From Desmodus rotundus (lineage: Eukaryota; Chordata; Mammalia; Chiroptera; Phyllostomidae): 64,000 bases of DNA. Under the pieces are notes generated by a model. The model did not search any database, was not told the origin of the DNA, and saw only the letters and a list, made by a program, of their open reading frames with translations. The stretch covers positions 53,779,459 through 53,843,458 of the forward strand of contig NC_071392.1 in the NCBI RefSeq assembly GCF_022682495.2, written 5' to 3'. This document shows, piece by piece, positions 25,109 through 36,841 of the stretch (its first letter is position 1; every line of letters starts with the position of its first letter). A program made the translations under genes and the position numbers.

Positions 25109-25412
25109 CTGCTGCAAGATGATGGTGACTCTAAAACCAACAAGAGCAAACCCCAGAGAGGATGGAGACCTGTTTGCATGGCCAGTATAAGCTCCCAAAG
25201 GACAGATAAGCAATAATGGGGAACTTTTGGGCATAGCTTTGGTTTGCAGTCTTTTTGGGAGCAAAGGACGTTCTGTGTCTTGCAGAAGAGAAGGGTGCAG
25301 AGCAGAAATGCTCCCATCCCACCAAATTGGAAACCCTATTAATAAAAACATATTTCCTTCCACACAAATCTTTATGTTATATGTATACATGGTGACAAGT
25401 GGCTGGATCCCA
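24276..25412. mobile_element. Solo LTR-like element (1,137 bp) inserted in L2
   Basis: Boundaries rest on three signs: the element starts TG ('tgtaatgagg') and ends CA ('ggatccca'); it is bracketed by a direct 6-bp duplication 'tgctac' (24,270-24,275 and 25,413-25,418); and an L2 LINE continues across the gap once it is removed. An AATAAA signal lies at 25,341, 72 bp before the right end, fitting a long U3 with short R-U5 if the LTR reads on the plus strand. A 'tttaaa' is present near 24,648. There are no internal retroviral genes and no second LTR. A 6-bp duplication and a long LTR are typical of class II (betaretrovirus-like) ERVs, but that classification is inference. Confidence 0.65.
25040..25105. 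repeat. (AG)n microsatellite, ~33 units
   Basis: About 66 bp of uninterrupted AG/GA inside the LTR-like element. It creates open frames of Arg-Glu or Ser-Leu dipeptide repeats on both strands; these are artefacts, not proteins. Confidence 0.98.
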
Positions 25413-25870
25413 TGCTACCTGGTTATACAACCACCTGCTCAGAACCTCTGAGAGCTTCCCATCACTTTATGTTTATATTATGACCTACAAACCCCTCCTC
25501 TCCTACCACTGCCTGCCTCACTAAGCAAGCACCTGCCCAGGGCCCTTACATTACTACTTCTTCTGTCTAGATACTCTAGATAGTCCATGACTTTACTTAC
25601 TGCACTTAAATGTCTGCTCAAATACCACCTCCAAAATGAGCTCTCAGCCCCCAGTACAAGTTATCATTCCTCTACTTTTCCAATTTTACTTTTCTTCATA
25701 ATGTTTTTTCATTCTTTGACATCAGAATATATGTACTTACTTGCTTATTGCCTGTGTCTCTCATCAGGATGGGAGCTCCCTGATGCCTGCAGATGGGTAG
25801 AGACTGCCTGTAGAGTTACTATGAAAGCCCTAGTGCCTGGCTCAATAAACATATGTTGAATGAATTGTTT
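25413..25870 (+). repeat. L2 LINE, 3' piece of the split copy
   Basis: Continues the L2 of 24,130-24,275: 'cctgctcagaacctctgagag', 'cctacaaacccctcctctc', 'aatgtctgctcaaatacc', 'gatgggagctccctgatgcc', 'ctagtgcctggctcaataaa' and terminal 'tgttgaatgaat'. This is the well-preserved sense 3' end of L2. Confidence 0.85.
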
Positions 25871-25925
25871 AATGGTAGTGAACATGAGTACCTGGCCCTC
25901 TTCATACTTGTCCTTTCTTGTCATA

Positions 25926-26053
25926 AAGTGTGGGGCAAAAGTAGGTTTATAGTTAGTTGTATGAAAAAGTACTACAATAATTAATAAATAATACAAGAAT
26001 AAACTTGGTGTTTCATGTACTCACAACTGTAAACCTACTTTTACCCCACCCTG
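25926..26053. mobile_element. 128-bp mariner-type MITE
   Basis: A short non-autonomous DNA transposon. The left end, 'aagtgtggggcaaaagtagg', and the inverted right end (reverse complement 'cagggtggggtaaaagtagg') form terminal inverted repeats of about 28-30 bp. TA dinucleotides flank both sides (25,924-25,925 and 26,054-26,055), as expected for Tc1/mariner integration. There is no coding capacity; mobilisation would need a transposase supplied elsewhere. Confidence 0.85.
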
Positions 26054-26828
26054 TATAGTTGAACATAAATAAAATTGCACAATAAGGATCTCTTTCTCTA
26101 CCAGGGATTTTAATGACACATATAATTTAGAACTTGAATGGGCAGTAGAGATTATCTAGTCCATCAGTTTTTGTTTTTTGTTTTTTAGTTCATCAGTTTT
26201 AACCTTTGTTTTTACTATGCTGAAACATAGAGTATAGTCTGATATACTTTTGAGAAGATTCCTACAGGAATTCCCATATTTGGGAACTTCTTTCCTAATG
26301 TTATGGGAACCCAAACATAACCATCCTCACCAATCATTGTATAAAATCTTTGCAATAATTTATAATCACTAAAACTATTAATAATGTCTTCATCTGGTTC
26401 TGTAGAGGCAGGATATATAAAAGGAATTTGGGTACGCAGATTTAGGAAAAACCTGTAGGAGACTGAAGAGAGCAGGATGGGGAAGGATAAGGAGACCCAA
26501 GAGATGTAGTCTTTGGAAAAATCTAGCCTTGTCCTGATGCACAGGACAGAGCTGTTCTGCCATTCAAGGGATCCAGGCTTAAGTCCCTTAAGTAAGTCAG
26601 TTACTGGCTGTCCAGAGACTGGGGGTGGTAAGTTGCTGGCTTCTTAGGTATCTCTTCTTTTTATGGTACCCAAGGATAAGTCATGGAAGAAGTTTGCAGG
26701 AGCAAGGCCTCATCTTTATTACTCAAAACAGCCAGAGGATGGGTGCACCAGCTAGTCAAGAGAATCTAAATGTTTGGGCACCTACTACTGATGGTTTCTC
26801 AGTAATGGCTGCTCACTATCACATCATA

Positions 26829-27017
26829 GTAGTAGTTCTCTCAAATTTTAGTGTGTATCAGATTCATGTAGAGATCTACTTAAAATACATATTGCTAGAT
26901 CCTACTCCCATAATTTCTGACAAAATTGGGGTGGGGTTCAAAGAATTATTCTAAAAAATTTCCCAGATGGTCATGATGCTAGTTGGGGTTGAGGGAACAA
27001 CTTTGAGAACCACTCCA
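26829..27017 (+). mobile_element. MER5A-like hAT (Charlie) non-autonomous element
   Basis: 'agttctctcaaattttagtg', 'tgtatcagattcatgtag', 'attgctagatcctactcc', 'ggggtggggttcaaagaatt' and terminal 'ctttgagaaccact' follow MER5A from end to end. The inverted ends 'agtagttctctcaaa' and 'tttgagaaccact' are the eroded hAT terminal repeats. Confidence 0.85.
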
Positions 27018-27556
27018 CTGGGTGGTGTGGAGACTTACTTGAAGTCAGAAATACAACTCTTACTTCAAAAAGCTTTTGAAGCAATGTACATCTTTACTGA
27101 AATTTTTTTTGAAGAAGGGGCAAGAGTGTATGTACACAACACTACACAGTAAACATTCTGAGAACAATTTTTAAAATGTATTCCTCCCTTTAAAATTTCA
27201 CTTCTCCCCATAACTATAACCTCTCCCTGAGTTATCAAACATTCACTGCATGTTAAGTATATGATGGGCCACGTATTTCCCATGCCAGAAAATGTTGCAG
27301 AATGCAAGACAGGAATACATGTGTTACTACAAACATAACCTTGAATTTGCCTTTATTTATATAGAAACAAGCCATTTATAATTTTTTTATTCTTAGGAAT
27401 AAATTATTTGTGATCCATCTCACAGTTTATGATGAGAATACAGATATAGTCCTAGCCTCTGTTTTTTTTGTTTTGTTTTATTTTTATAGCTTTAGATAGA
27501 AATTTATAACCATTTTTACAAAGAACACTGAAAATAAAAAATTCATTGTATTTGCC

Positions 27557-27580
27557 TTTTTTTTTTTTTTTTTTTTTTTT
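27557..27580. repeat. Poly(T) tract, 24 bases
   Basis: Uninterrupted T run. It could be the antisense A-tail of an eroded retroelement, but no body was recognised next to it. Confidence 0.9.
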
Positions 27581-27614
27581 GCCAAACATCAGGTTGTTGT
27601 CTAGCAACATTAGT

Positions 27615-27875
27615 TCTTTTAATTTTTTTTAATTTTTGAATTACACTTTACATTCAATATTATTCTGTATAAGTTTGAAATGTACATCACAGTGGTTAGA
27701 AAACTCATGTACTTTACAGGGTGGTCCCCCTAATTCAAGTACCTTACCTCGCTCTATACATAGTTATTACAATATAATTTACCATATTCTCTATGCTGGT
27801 AACCACATCTCTGTGATTACCTGTAACTACCAATTTGTACTGCTTAAGCCTCTATTTTATAGACAATGAGTAAGG
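27615..27875 (-). repeat. Old L1 3'UTR fragment
   Basis: 'ttgaattacactttacattc', 'gtttgaaatgtacatcacag', 'ttacagggtggtccccctaa', 'acatagttattacaatata' and 'ctaccaatttgtactgctt' follow the antisense 3' end of older L1 families. The fragment ends about 85 bp before L1 copy B. Confidence 0.75.
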
Positions 27876-28219
27876 GACACCAAGGAAGGTGAGACTTGTA
27901 ATGTTTTCCTGCAGAGTCTTTATCTTTGGAAGTTATCTTCCTCTTCCCCCTCATTCTTCTTTTTTTTTTTTCAAACTTTTCTGCAAGTACAGTTGTCTGC
28001 TTTTCCCTCCGCCACTCCCTCCTACCCCAGCCATCCCCACCTGTCTCCCCTCATCCCACCCCCCTTGGTTTTGTCCATGTGTCCTTTATAGTTGTTCCCG
28101 TAAACCCTTCACCCTTTTCCCTACATTATCCCCTCCAACCCACACTCTGATAACTGTCAGTTTGTTCTTTATTTCAATGTCTCTGGTTGTATTTTGCTTG
28201 CTTATTTGTTTTGTTGATT

Positions 28220-31200
28220 AGGTTCCACTTATAGGTGAAATCATATGGTATTTGTCTTTCACTGCCTGGCTTATTTCACTTAGCATAATGCTCTCCAGTT
28301 TGATCCGTGCTGTCACAAAGGATAAGAGCTCCTTCTATCTCTCTGCTGAGTAGTATTCCATAGTGTAAATGTACCAATAGCTTTTTGATCCATTCATTTG
28401 CTGATGGGCACTTAGGTTGCTTCCTGCACTTGGCTATTGTAAATTGTGCTGCTATGAAAATTGGGGTGCATAGGTTCTTTCAGATTGGTATTTCAGGGTT
28501 CTTAGGGTATAATCCCAGCAGTGGAATTGCCAGGTCAAAAGGCAGTTCTGTTTTTAGTTTTCTGAGGAAATTCTATACTGTTTTTCATAATGGCTGCATC
28601 AGGCTGCCTTCCCACCAACGGTGCACTAGGGTTACCTTTTCTCCATATCCTCTCCAACACTTGTTGTTTGCTGATTTGTTTATGATGGCCATTCTCAACA
28701 GTGTGAAGTGGTATCTCATTGTGGTTTTAATGGCATCTCTCTGATGGCTAGCGATGCTGAGCATCTTTTCATATGTCTCTGGGCCTTCTGTATGTCTTCC
28801 TTGGGGAAGTGTCTATTCAAGTCCTTTGCCCAATTTTTAATTGGGTTGTTTATCTTCCTGGAGTGGAGTCATGTGAGTTCTTTATATATTTTGGAGATCA
28901 GGCTCTTGTCTGAGGTATCATTGGCAAATATGTTTTCCCATACTATTGGTTCTCTTTGTATTTTAATGCTGTTTTCTTTAGCCATGCAGAAGCTTTTTAT
29001 TTTGATGAGGTCCCATTTGTTTCTTCTTTCCTTTATGTCCCTTGCTTTAAGGGACATGTCGGTGAGGATGTTGCTGCATGGAATGTCTGAGATTTTCCTG
29101 CCAATGTTTTCCTCGAGGACTTTTATGGTGTTATGACTGATATTTAAGTCTTTTATCCACCTTGAATTTATTTTTGTGTGTGGTGTAAGTTGGTGATCAA
29201 GTTTCATTTTTTTGTTTGTAGCTGTCCACCTCTCCCAACACCATTTGTTGAAGAGACTATTTTTACACCATTTTATGCTGCTGCCCCCTTTGTCAAATAT
29301 TAATTGACCATAGAGACTTGGGTTTATGTCTGGGCTCTCTGTTCTGTTCCATTGGTGTATGTGTCTGTTCTTATGCCAGTATGAGACTGTTTTGATTATG
29401 GTGTCCTTGTAATAAAGTTTGATATCAGATTTTGTGATCCTTCGTACTTTGTTCTTCTTTCTCAAAATTGTTGCATCTATTTGGGCTTGTTTGTCATTCC
29501 ATATACATTTTTGAAGGGTTTATTCTATATCTGTGAAATATGCCATTGATACTTTAATAGGTATTGAATTGAATCCATAAATTGCTTTGGGCAGTATGGG
29601 CATTTTGTTGATGTTAATTCTTACAATCCACGAACACGGTATATGCTTCCGTATGTATATGTCTTCTTTCATTTCTTTCTTCAGCGTTATGTAGTTTCCT
29701 GAGTTCAGGTGTTTTATCTCCGTGGTTAGGTTTATTCCTACGTACTTTATTTTCCTTGTTGCTATATCAATGGGATTCTTTCCCTGATTTCTGATTTTGA
29801 TACTTCATTGTTGATATACAAAAATGTCTTTGATTTCTGAATGTTGACTTTGTATCCTGCTGTTTTGCCAAATTCACTTATTAGGTCGAGTATTTTTTTG
29901 GTGGAGTCTATAGGATTTTCTATGTACACTGTTATGTCTTCTGAAAACAATGACAGCTTTGCTTCCTCCTTTCCAATTTGGATGCCTTTTATTTGTTTTT
30001 CTGGTCTGATTGCTGTGGCTAGGACTTCCAATAATATATTGAATAGGAGTGGTGAGAGAGGGCATCCTTGTCTTGTTCCTGATCTTAGTGGGAAAGCTCT
30101 AAGTTTTTGTCCATTGAGTATGATGTTGGCTGTAGGTCTCTCATATATGGTCTTTATTAGGTTGAGGAATGCTCCCTCTATTCCCACTTAGCTGAGTGTT
30201 TTAATCATAAATGGGTGCTGTACCTTATCAAATTCTTTTTCTGCTTCTATTGATACGATCATGTGATTTTTGTCTTTGCTTTTGTTTATGTGTTCTATTA
30301 TGTTTATTGATTTGTGAATATTGTACCGTCTGTGAATTCCTGGGATGAATCCCACTTGGTCATGGTCTATGATCTTTTTAGTGTATTGCTGGATAGGTTT
30401 GCCAACATTTTGTTGAGGACTTCAGCATCTATGTTCGTCAACAATCTAATTTTCTTTGTTTGTTGTGTCTTTACCTGGTTTTGGGATTAGGATGATGCTG
30501 ACTTCATTAAAAGAGTTTGGGAGTGTTCTGTCTTCTTGGATTTTTTGCAATACTCTGTGTAGGATAGGATTTTGCTCTTCTTTAAATGTTCTGTAAAGTT
30601 CTCCTGAGAATCCGTCTGGTCCAGGGCTTTTGTGTGTTGGTATTTCTGTGTTATCAGTTGTAATCTCACATCTTTTGTTTCTGATTATGTTTATTTGGGT
30701 CGTCTTTTTTTCTTGATGAGTCTGCTTAAAGGCTTGTCAATTTTGCTTATTATTTCAAAGTACTAGCTATTGGATTTATTGTTTCTTAGAATTGTTCTTT
30801 TAGTCACTATGTCATTTAATTTTCCTCTGATCTTGATTATTTCCTTCCTTCTACTTGCTCTGGATTGTCTTGTTGTTGCTTCATTTCTTGTACATATAGG
30901 GTTAGGTTGTTAATTTGAAATGTTTCTTTCTTTTTAGGTGGGCCTGTATTGCTATGTACTTCCTTCTCAGGACTGTCTTCACTTTGTCCCATAAGTTTTA
31001 GACTATTGTGACTTCATTTTCATTTGTTTCCAGAAACTTTTTGATTTCTTCCTTGTTCTCATTTTTAACCCATTCATTGTTTCATAGCATGGTATTTAAT
31101 CTCCATGAATTTAAATGTTTTTGAGTTTTTTCCTTGAGGGTGGGTTCTAGTTTCAGTCCTTTGTGTTTGCAGAAAATGCTTGGTATGATTTCAATTTTCT

Positions 31201-31850
31201 TGAATGAGTTGAGGCTTGTTTTGTGTCCTATCATGTGGTCTATCTTTGAAAATGTTCCATGTGAATTTGAAAAGAATGTGTATTTTGCTTCTTTGCGATT
31301 AAAGGCTATATATGTATATGAGTTAAGTTCATTTAATCTAGGGCATTGTTCAATGCCATAATATCTTTGTTGATATTTTGTTTGTAATATCTATCCATTT
31401 TTGACAGTGGGGTGTTAAAATCTCCTAGTATAAAAGTATCATTGTCTATATCTTTGTTGAAGTCCTTCAAGGATTTCCTTATATATTTGGGTGCTCCTAT
31501 ATTGGGTGCATATATGTTTATAATGTTTGTGTCTTCTTGATGGATTCTGCCCTTGAGTGTTATGAAGTGTCCTTCTGTGTCTATTTTATTGCCCTTGTTT
31601 TGTAGTATATTTTGTCTGATATAAGTACTGTTGCCCTGGCTTTTCTTTCCCATGCATTTGCTTGGAATACTTTTTTCCAACCCTTCACTTTCAGTCTATG
31701 TATGTCTTTTGTTCTGAAGTGAGTCTCTTGGTAAGCAATATATGTGTGAGTCATGTTTTCTTTTCCATTCAGCTATTCTATATCTTTTGATTGGAGCATT
31801 TAATCCTTTAACATTTAAGGTTATTATTGAAAGGTATTTTTTCATTTTTC
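28220..31850 (-). pseudogene. L1 ORF2 (endonuclease / reverse transcriptase) pseudogene, copy B
   Basis: Better preserved than copy A. The endonuclease domain piece (31,333-31,680) has 'INIYAPNIGAPKYIRKSL' and the catalytic-loop motif 'LGDFNTPLSKMDR'. The RT piece (29,762-30,187) has '[20 protein letters not shown]' and '[13 protein letters not shown]'. The core motif F-A-D-D reads F-S-E-D (about 29,935-29,960), replacing the first catalytic aspartate with glutamate; this should abolish polymerase activity even without the other breaks. The C-terminal piece (28,869-29,465) retains '[15 protein letters not shown]'-like sequence and the tryptophan-rich segment near 29,220-29,260. The stop lies near 28,220, matching the 'PISGT' end seen in copy C at 36,406. 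Confidence 0.9.
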
Positions 31851-31904
31851 CTGCCTTGTACCTGTGTTCCTCTCTCTTTCTCTCTTTACATTTTCTTCTT
31901 ATGG

Positions 31905-33061
31905 TAATCCCTTTAGTAAATCTTGTAGGGGTGGTTTGGTGGAGATGTATTCTTTCTGTCTTTTTTTGTCTGGGAAACTCTTTATTTCACCTTCATTTAT
32001 AATTGAGAGCTTGCTGGGTAGAGTAATCTTGGTTGCAGTCCTTTGTTTTTCTTTACTTGGAATATTTCTTGCCATTCTGTCCTGGATTGGAGTATTTCTG
32101 TTGAGAAATAAGATGTTAGCCTTATCGGAACCACTTTGTATGTTACTTCTTCTTTCTCCCTTGCTGCTTTTAAGATTCTCTCTTTGTTTTTAATACTTGG
32201 CATTTTAATTATGATATGTCTTGGAGTTGTCCTGTTTGAGTTCATCTTGATTGTGACTCTCTATACTTCCTGAATTTGCATGTTTTTTTCCTTCTCCAGG
32301 TTCAGAAAGTTTTCTGTAATTATTCTTTCAAACAGGGTTTCTATCACTTGTTCCTTTTCTTCTCCTTCTGGAATTTCTATGATTCGAATGTTGTTGTGTT
32401 TCATGTTATCTTGGAGTTCCCTTAAGCTATCTTCAAATTTTTTGAGTCTTTTTTCATGCAACTGCTATGCCTGGGTGTTTATTTCCACCTTGTCCTCCAG
32501 CTCACTTATTCAGTCCTCTGCTTCATCCAGCCTGCTTGTAATTCCTTCTAGTGTGTTTTTTATTTCCAAATATTTATTGTTCATTTCTTCCTGGTTTTTG
32601 TTTATAGTTTCTATTTACTTTTTCATTCTGTTGTAGTTCTCAGTCAGTTCCTTGTAATTGTTTGTGAGTTGCTTGAGCATCTTTATAACCACTATTTTGA
32701 AATCTATATCTGATAGTTTGCTTACCTCCATTTCATTTAGCTCTTTTAGTGGGGAATATTCCATTCCTTTTGATTCTAGGTTCTTTTTTTGTCTCCCCAT
32801 TTTAGGTGGCTCTTTTTGTTTGTTTCTGCACTTCCTGATGTTTTGCTTTGCTAGCTGTCTTTGTAGGCTGAACTTCTATGGTAGAAATTCTATGGGATTT
32901 AGTGGTGCGGTCTCTTTGATCTCCTTGTCTGGATGCTCTAAGTTTGCCCGTTCTTCTGTTTGTGTGGGCTCTCTTGTTGTACTTGGGTTTTTACCTTTTG
33001 GTGGTTCCTTTGTTGGTGGTTTCTCTTCTCCAGCAGGTATAGTGATGTTCATAGCTCCCAC
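31905..33061 (-). pseudogene. L1 ORF1 (RNA-binding protein) pseudogene, copy B
   Basis: Four pieces starting at 33,061, 32,800, 32,461 and 32,245 are all in the same frame (offsets 261, 339 and 216 are multiples of 3), so ORF1 is broken there only by in-frame stops near 32,876, 32,615 and 32,261. A 1-base deletion near 32,018 then shifts the frame ('YPASSQL' where 'YPAKLS' is expected). Order: a Pro/Glu/Lys-rich, probably disordered N-terminus (33,061-32,876); a coiled coil (32,800-32,615); a linker with 'NIRIIEIPEGEEKEQ' (RRM start); RRM and C-terminal domain with 'RTTPRHIIIKMPSIKNKE' and 'GLQPRLLYPA'. The start at 33,061 (MGAMN...) is inferred from the shared frame. The intact protein would be about 385 aa, usual for L1 ORF1. 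Confidence 0.85.
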
Positions 33062-34414
33062 CTAATCTTGTAGGTGATCAGTGGCAGGGGGTAGACAAAA
33101 TAGATTAAGACAGGGGGAGAGTATTCTATGGGATTTAAAGTACCAAAAAGTAGAGAAGAGATAGGAGATCCTTTGGATAAGTATAGCGTTAACCATGACA
33201 TTTCACCCAATTAGCCATTTTTCATGAAAGATGAGAAAGAGATAAGACTCTTGTTAGAGGGTAGGAGGATTGTGAGCTGAATCCAGGAAACAGAGTGCTT
33301 GTGCAATGTTAGATGATGAGCTATAGTGAAAGTACAGATAGAAAGTAAGCATAGTGTGTGAGAGAATAGAGTTAACCACAACAATAATAAAACTCAGGAA
33401 TAAAGTGAAGTGGGCTAAGATCAGGGAGGAGTGCTGTGTATTATTTACAATTGTATGGAACAACAATTGTTTGCAATAGTATTGGAACAAGAATAATATG
33501 ACAAGAAATATATGATTGGATAACCAGAATAGAAAGTACACAATGAAGAGTAGTGTGTTATTGGAACATAAGTGAAATGAAAAAGAAAAGTAAAATACAA
33601 TATGATAGAGGGAATAAGGAAAACCAGTCAAATAATGAAATTAAACAGAAACATAAAAGGAAGAAAACTAAACAGAAAGAAGAGAAATTAAAAAAAACAA
33701 AATAAAAAATATGTAAATAATGAAAAAATACAAATAACCAATAAAATGCCAATTGTATGGCATAGCAAAGTGAAATTTGTCTCAGTTTCTCAGTTGTTGG
33801 GGTTAGCCTTTTGCTCCCTCTATGGATCTGTCTCTGGACCTTTCACAACTCCAGGTCTTATTGTCTCACTTGGGGGAAGAAAAATAGAGAAAGGAAAGCA
33901 AAAAATAAGCCTCCTGCTGACTTTAAACCCACTGAGCAAGTTCTGCTGGTCTTCCTGGATGCCACAGGAGGAGGAAGGCTGTGCTTCTCTTTTTTCCCTA
34001 CCTGTGGTTTTGCAAGGATGGGGCAGGTCTGGTTCACAATATTCACAGTTGCCCAGCCTCCAGCCCAGGTCCTCCATGAGCTGCCCCACTGTCCATTTGC
34101 ACAAGGCCCGAGCCTTTAATCCACCAGTTGTGCGAGGTTCCCTGCAGTGCACCTCTTCCTTCCTCTTTAAAAGCCCCCTGTAGCTGGAGTCCACCACTGG
34201 GAAAACAGTGCCACTGAGCCTCTGGGAACCTCTGGAAACTGATTCACAATCATTTTCCTGGTGAGCAGCTCAAGTCAAGTGCTGGAGCGCAGCTCATCTC
34301 ATCTGCTGGGTGAGCTGCCCATGTCAAGCGCAGGCAAGCGGCTGGATTCAGCTGCCAGGTGAGCAGTGCGAACCAGCTGCTGCTCAAGAGTTCCTTATAA
34401 AGTGACTGCAAGCT

Positions 34415-34449
<35 letters not shown>

Positions 34450-35029
34450 GCCTCTTGTTTAAGCCCGCTGTTCTTAACAAGTGCCTGGCTTTTCACATAG
34501 CCCAACTTTCTGACTAGAATGGATATAGTCAGGTTCAGGGTCCAATACAGCCCAACTCTTCTTCCTTCTTCAGGTGTCACCCGGCTCCCCAGTTTCCCTG
34601 GTAATGACCTAGCTGGCGTCCACAATCTCAGTGGGTGTACACTGCCTCTGTGTGTCTCCCACTTAGTCTCTATTTCCCCCAGTGACTTTAAGCATCCAGG
34701 TCCCTCCTAGTGCTGGGCTGCCCTCCCTGCTCTGGTAGGGGAGGGAGCTCGTGATCTAACTCTCTGACAAGTATCCTGCTGCAGGCGCCCGGCAGGAGGC
34801 CACAGAAGCCTAGGTCCCTGCTCAGATAGCGGGGACCTAAGCATCACAATGCAATCTCCTCACCCTCTGTTTTCCAATGTCCTCTACAATTTTTGGCCTC
34901 CAAACTTCATATAAGCTGGGATTCCATTGGCTGTTCACTCTGTTCCTCAGAAGATCAGCTAGGTGTTCCAGCTGGCACAGGGAGAACTGGGCTCTGCTCC
35001 CACCTACCTCACTGCCATTTTCTCTCTTC
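33062..35029 (-). promoter_or_regulatory. L1 copy B 5'UTR (internal promoter region)
   Basis: About 2 kb upstream of ORF1 in L1 copy B. On the minus strand it passes from a mixed GC-richer leader (35,029-33,760) to a pyrimidine-rich segment (33,740-33,080). In L1 generally the 5'UTR holds the internal Pol II promoter; no specific factor sites are claimed. A (GT)n run sits at 34,416-34,445. Open frames of 100-145 aa at 33,746-34,197 on both strands have no domain signature and are treated as chance. Confidence 0.7.
34416..34445. repeat. (GT)15 microsatellite
   Basis: About 30 bp of GT inside the 5'UTR of L1 copy B. Confidence 0.97.
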
Positions 35030-35047
35030 CTTCCCACTCATTCTTCT

Positions 35048-36140
35048 GATATTGTTGAAAAGAAATATTTTTAGGGATTAGGCTGTGAGTGTGCACGTGT
35101 GAGTGTTAAAGAGAGAGAAATTGATTGAGAGAGATTCTAAAATGCCTAAGGAAAAAGAGATGAGAAAAAACTTTCTAGTCTCAGGGGGGAAAGGTGATAA
35201 AACTAGATAATTTTAGTTAAGTGGAGAAGCCTAACAAATAATCATTACTTTATTGAAAGGTTGGCCTCAGTACTCACCAGAGATTTTATTATTGTTTATT
35301 TTTCTCTTAGGATTTTAATTAAGAACATTTTCTTTAGGAGTTTTATTTGAAAAGATGCTATCTAAAATACATTGAAATTTTGCCTATAGTTTCTCTGTAT
35401 TTAGAGTGTGGAATACAGCTCTCAAGGGTTAGAAGATGTGTTCTTGCCAGAGGAATGTGGTAAAAAAAAAGAATAGGAAGTAACTTGTGCTAGCCCAGTA
35501 GGTTGGTGTTGAGTTAGGTTAGGATCACTGTTTAATAAAGGCAAAGAAATTTCTACCTGAGAGTTCAGCATTTCCGAATACCTACTATATATAGCCAGTG
35601 AGGAAACATTAGTAAGCAAAGGCCAAAGGTGTGAGGCCAGTGTAGTGACCTCGAGAGGGCAGCAAGTGTACATTTCTGGGGGCAAGTCAGACTTAGTCCC
35701 TATGTTTAGAAGAGAAACTGGAAATCAAATTGTTGTTGTGAAGTCTTATAATTTAACCACCAGTTTGCAACATCTGTATTAAACAATCCCATTCCCGTTT
35801 CTTTTTTCCTATCTAATTTTCCTCACTAAGCTCCCTTCCCTCATCATTTTAACCTGCTGAACACTGAACCTGTTGCCTCCTGTGGAATCCTAAAATAGAC
35901 CCTTTAAGCTGGTCACTTGAATTTGTACTGTTTTATAAATTCTGTTCTTTCTGAATGTTTGAATCATTGTTGAAATGTCTCTGTGTATCCCTAACTAGGT
36001 TTTAAGCATATAAACTCCATGAGTACAACATCCAGTCATGTCTTTGTTTCCCTGCAGGTGACTCCTACTATAACATGCACAGAGCAGGGTCACTGGCCTA
36101 TACTGACAGAGTCCCACCAGGTCTCCTCACCCTCATCAGG
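35048..36140. other. No gene recognised
   Basis: Unassigned sequence between two L1 copies; nothing beyond chance open frames. Confidence 0.5.
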
Positions 36141-36146
36141 TTCTCT

Positions 36147-36703
36147 TTTTTTATTTTTTATTATTGTTCAAGTACAATTGTCTCTGTTTTCACCCAACAC
36201 ACCACCCCACCCCACCCATCCCCACCTGGCACCCTCAAACCTGCCCCCTTTGTCTTTGTCCATGTGTCCTTTATATGTGTTCCTTGATGGCCCTTATTCT
36301 GTTATTCCCCCATTATCCCTCTCCCCCCTCCTCTCTGGTTACTGTCAGTTTGTTCTTTATTTCAATGTCTCTGGTTGTATTTTGCTTGCTTGTTTGTTTT
36401 ATTGATTAGGTTCCACTTATAGGTGAGATCATATGGTATTTGTCTTTCACTGCCTGGCTTATTTCACTTAGCATAATGCTCTCCAGTTCCATCCATGCTG
36501 TCATGAAGGGTAGGAGCTCCTTCTTTCTCTCTGCTGCATAGCATTCCATTGTATAAATGTACCACAGTTTTTTGATCCACTCATTTACTGATGGGCACTT
36601 AGGCTGTTTCCAGCCTTGGCTATCGTAAATTGTGCTGCTATGAACATTGGGGTGCATAGGGTCTTTTGGATTGGTGTTTCAGGGTTCTTAGGGTATAATC
36701 CCA
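36147..36703 (-). mobile_element. LINE-1 copy C, 5'-truncated
   Basis: About 560 bp of L1 3' end, minus strand: T-rich tail complement at 36,147, 3'UTR to about 36,405, then the ORF2 C-terminus (36,406-36,657). The frame has no stop over its last 83 codons and ends 'YHMISPISGT' with a TAA. The element stops abruptly at about 36,703 ('ataatcccag'), the usual result of incomplete reverse transcription. It is the cleanest L1 3' end in the window and defines the ORF2 stop for copies A and B. Confidence 0.92.
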
Positions 36704-36841
36704 GTGTGCCTCAATGAGGCCCACATTGAAGGTGAGGACACTGAAGCTTGTGGAAAGCCCACCTGACTTACAGGGTGGTCCAGTTCTAAGGGGAGGAGCT
36801 GGCACTTGAAACTGACTTTGCTTTGCTGCCCTTTACATGAT

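Larger units (their letters stand above)
27961..35029 (-). mobile_element. LINE-1 copy B, full-length with target-site duplication
   Basis: A 7,069-bp minus-strand L1 with all parts. The 3' tail is at 27,961 (T12 on the plus strand), then 3'UTR, ORF2 (28,220-31,850), ORF1 (about 31,905-33,061) and a 2-kb 5'UTR ending at 35,029 ('gagaaaatggcagtgaggta' on the minus strand). The flanks carry an 18-bp duplication 'cttcccNctcattcttct' at 27,943-27,960 and 35,030-35,047 with one mismatch (17/18), which fixes both ends. Both ORFs are broken by a moderate number of stops and frameshifts, so the copy is not very old but is inactive. Confidence 0.95.

Noticed and set aside
24847..25390. Open frames of 136-156 aa (minus) and 61-81 aa (plus) with Ser-Leu or Arg-Glu repeats
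   Set aside because: They are created by reading the AG microsatellite in all frames; flanking sequence has no protein signature.
28708..29136. Plus-strand open frame of 142 aa in L1 copy B
   Set aside because: Antisense shadow of the ORF2 C-terminal region.
33746..34197. Overlapping open frames of 102-145 aa on both strands
   Set aside because: Inside the L1 copy B 5'UTR, open in several frames at once, with no recognisable domain.
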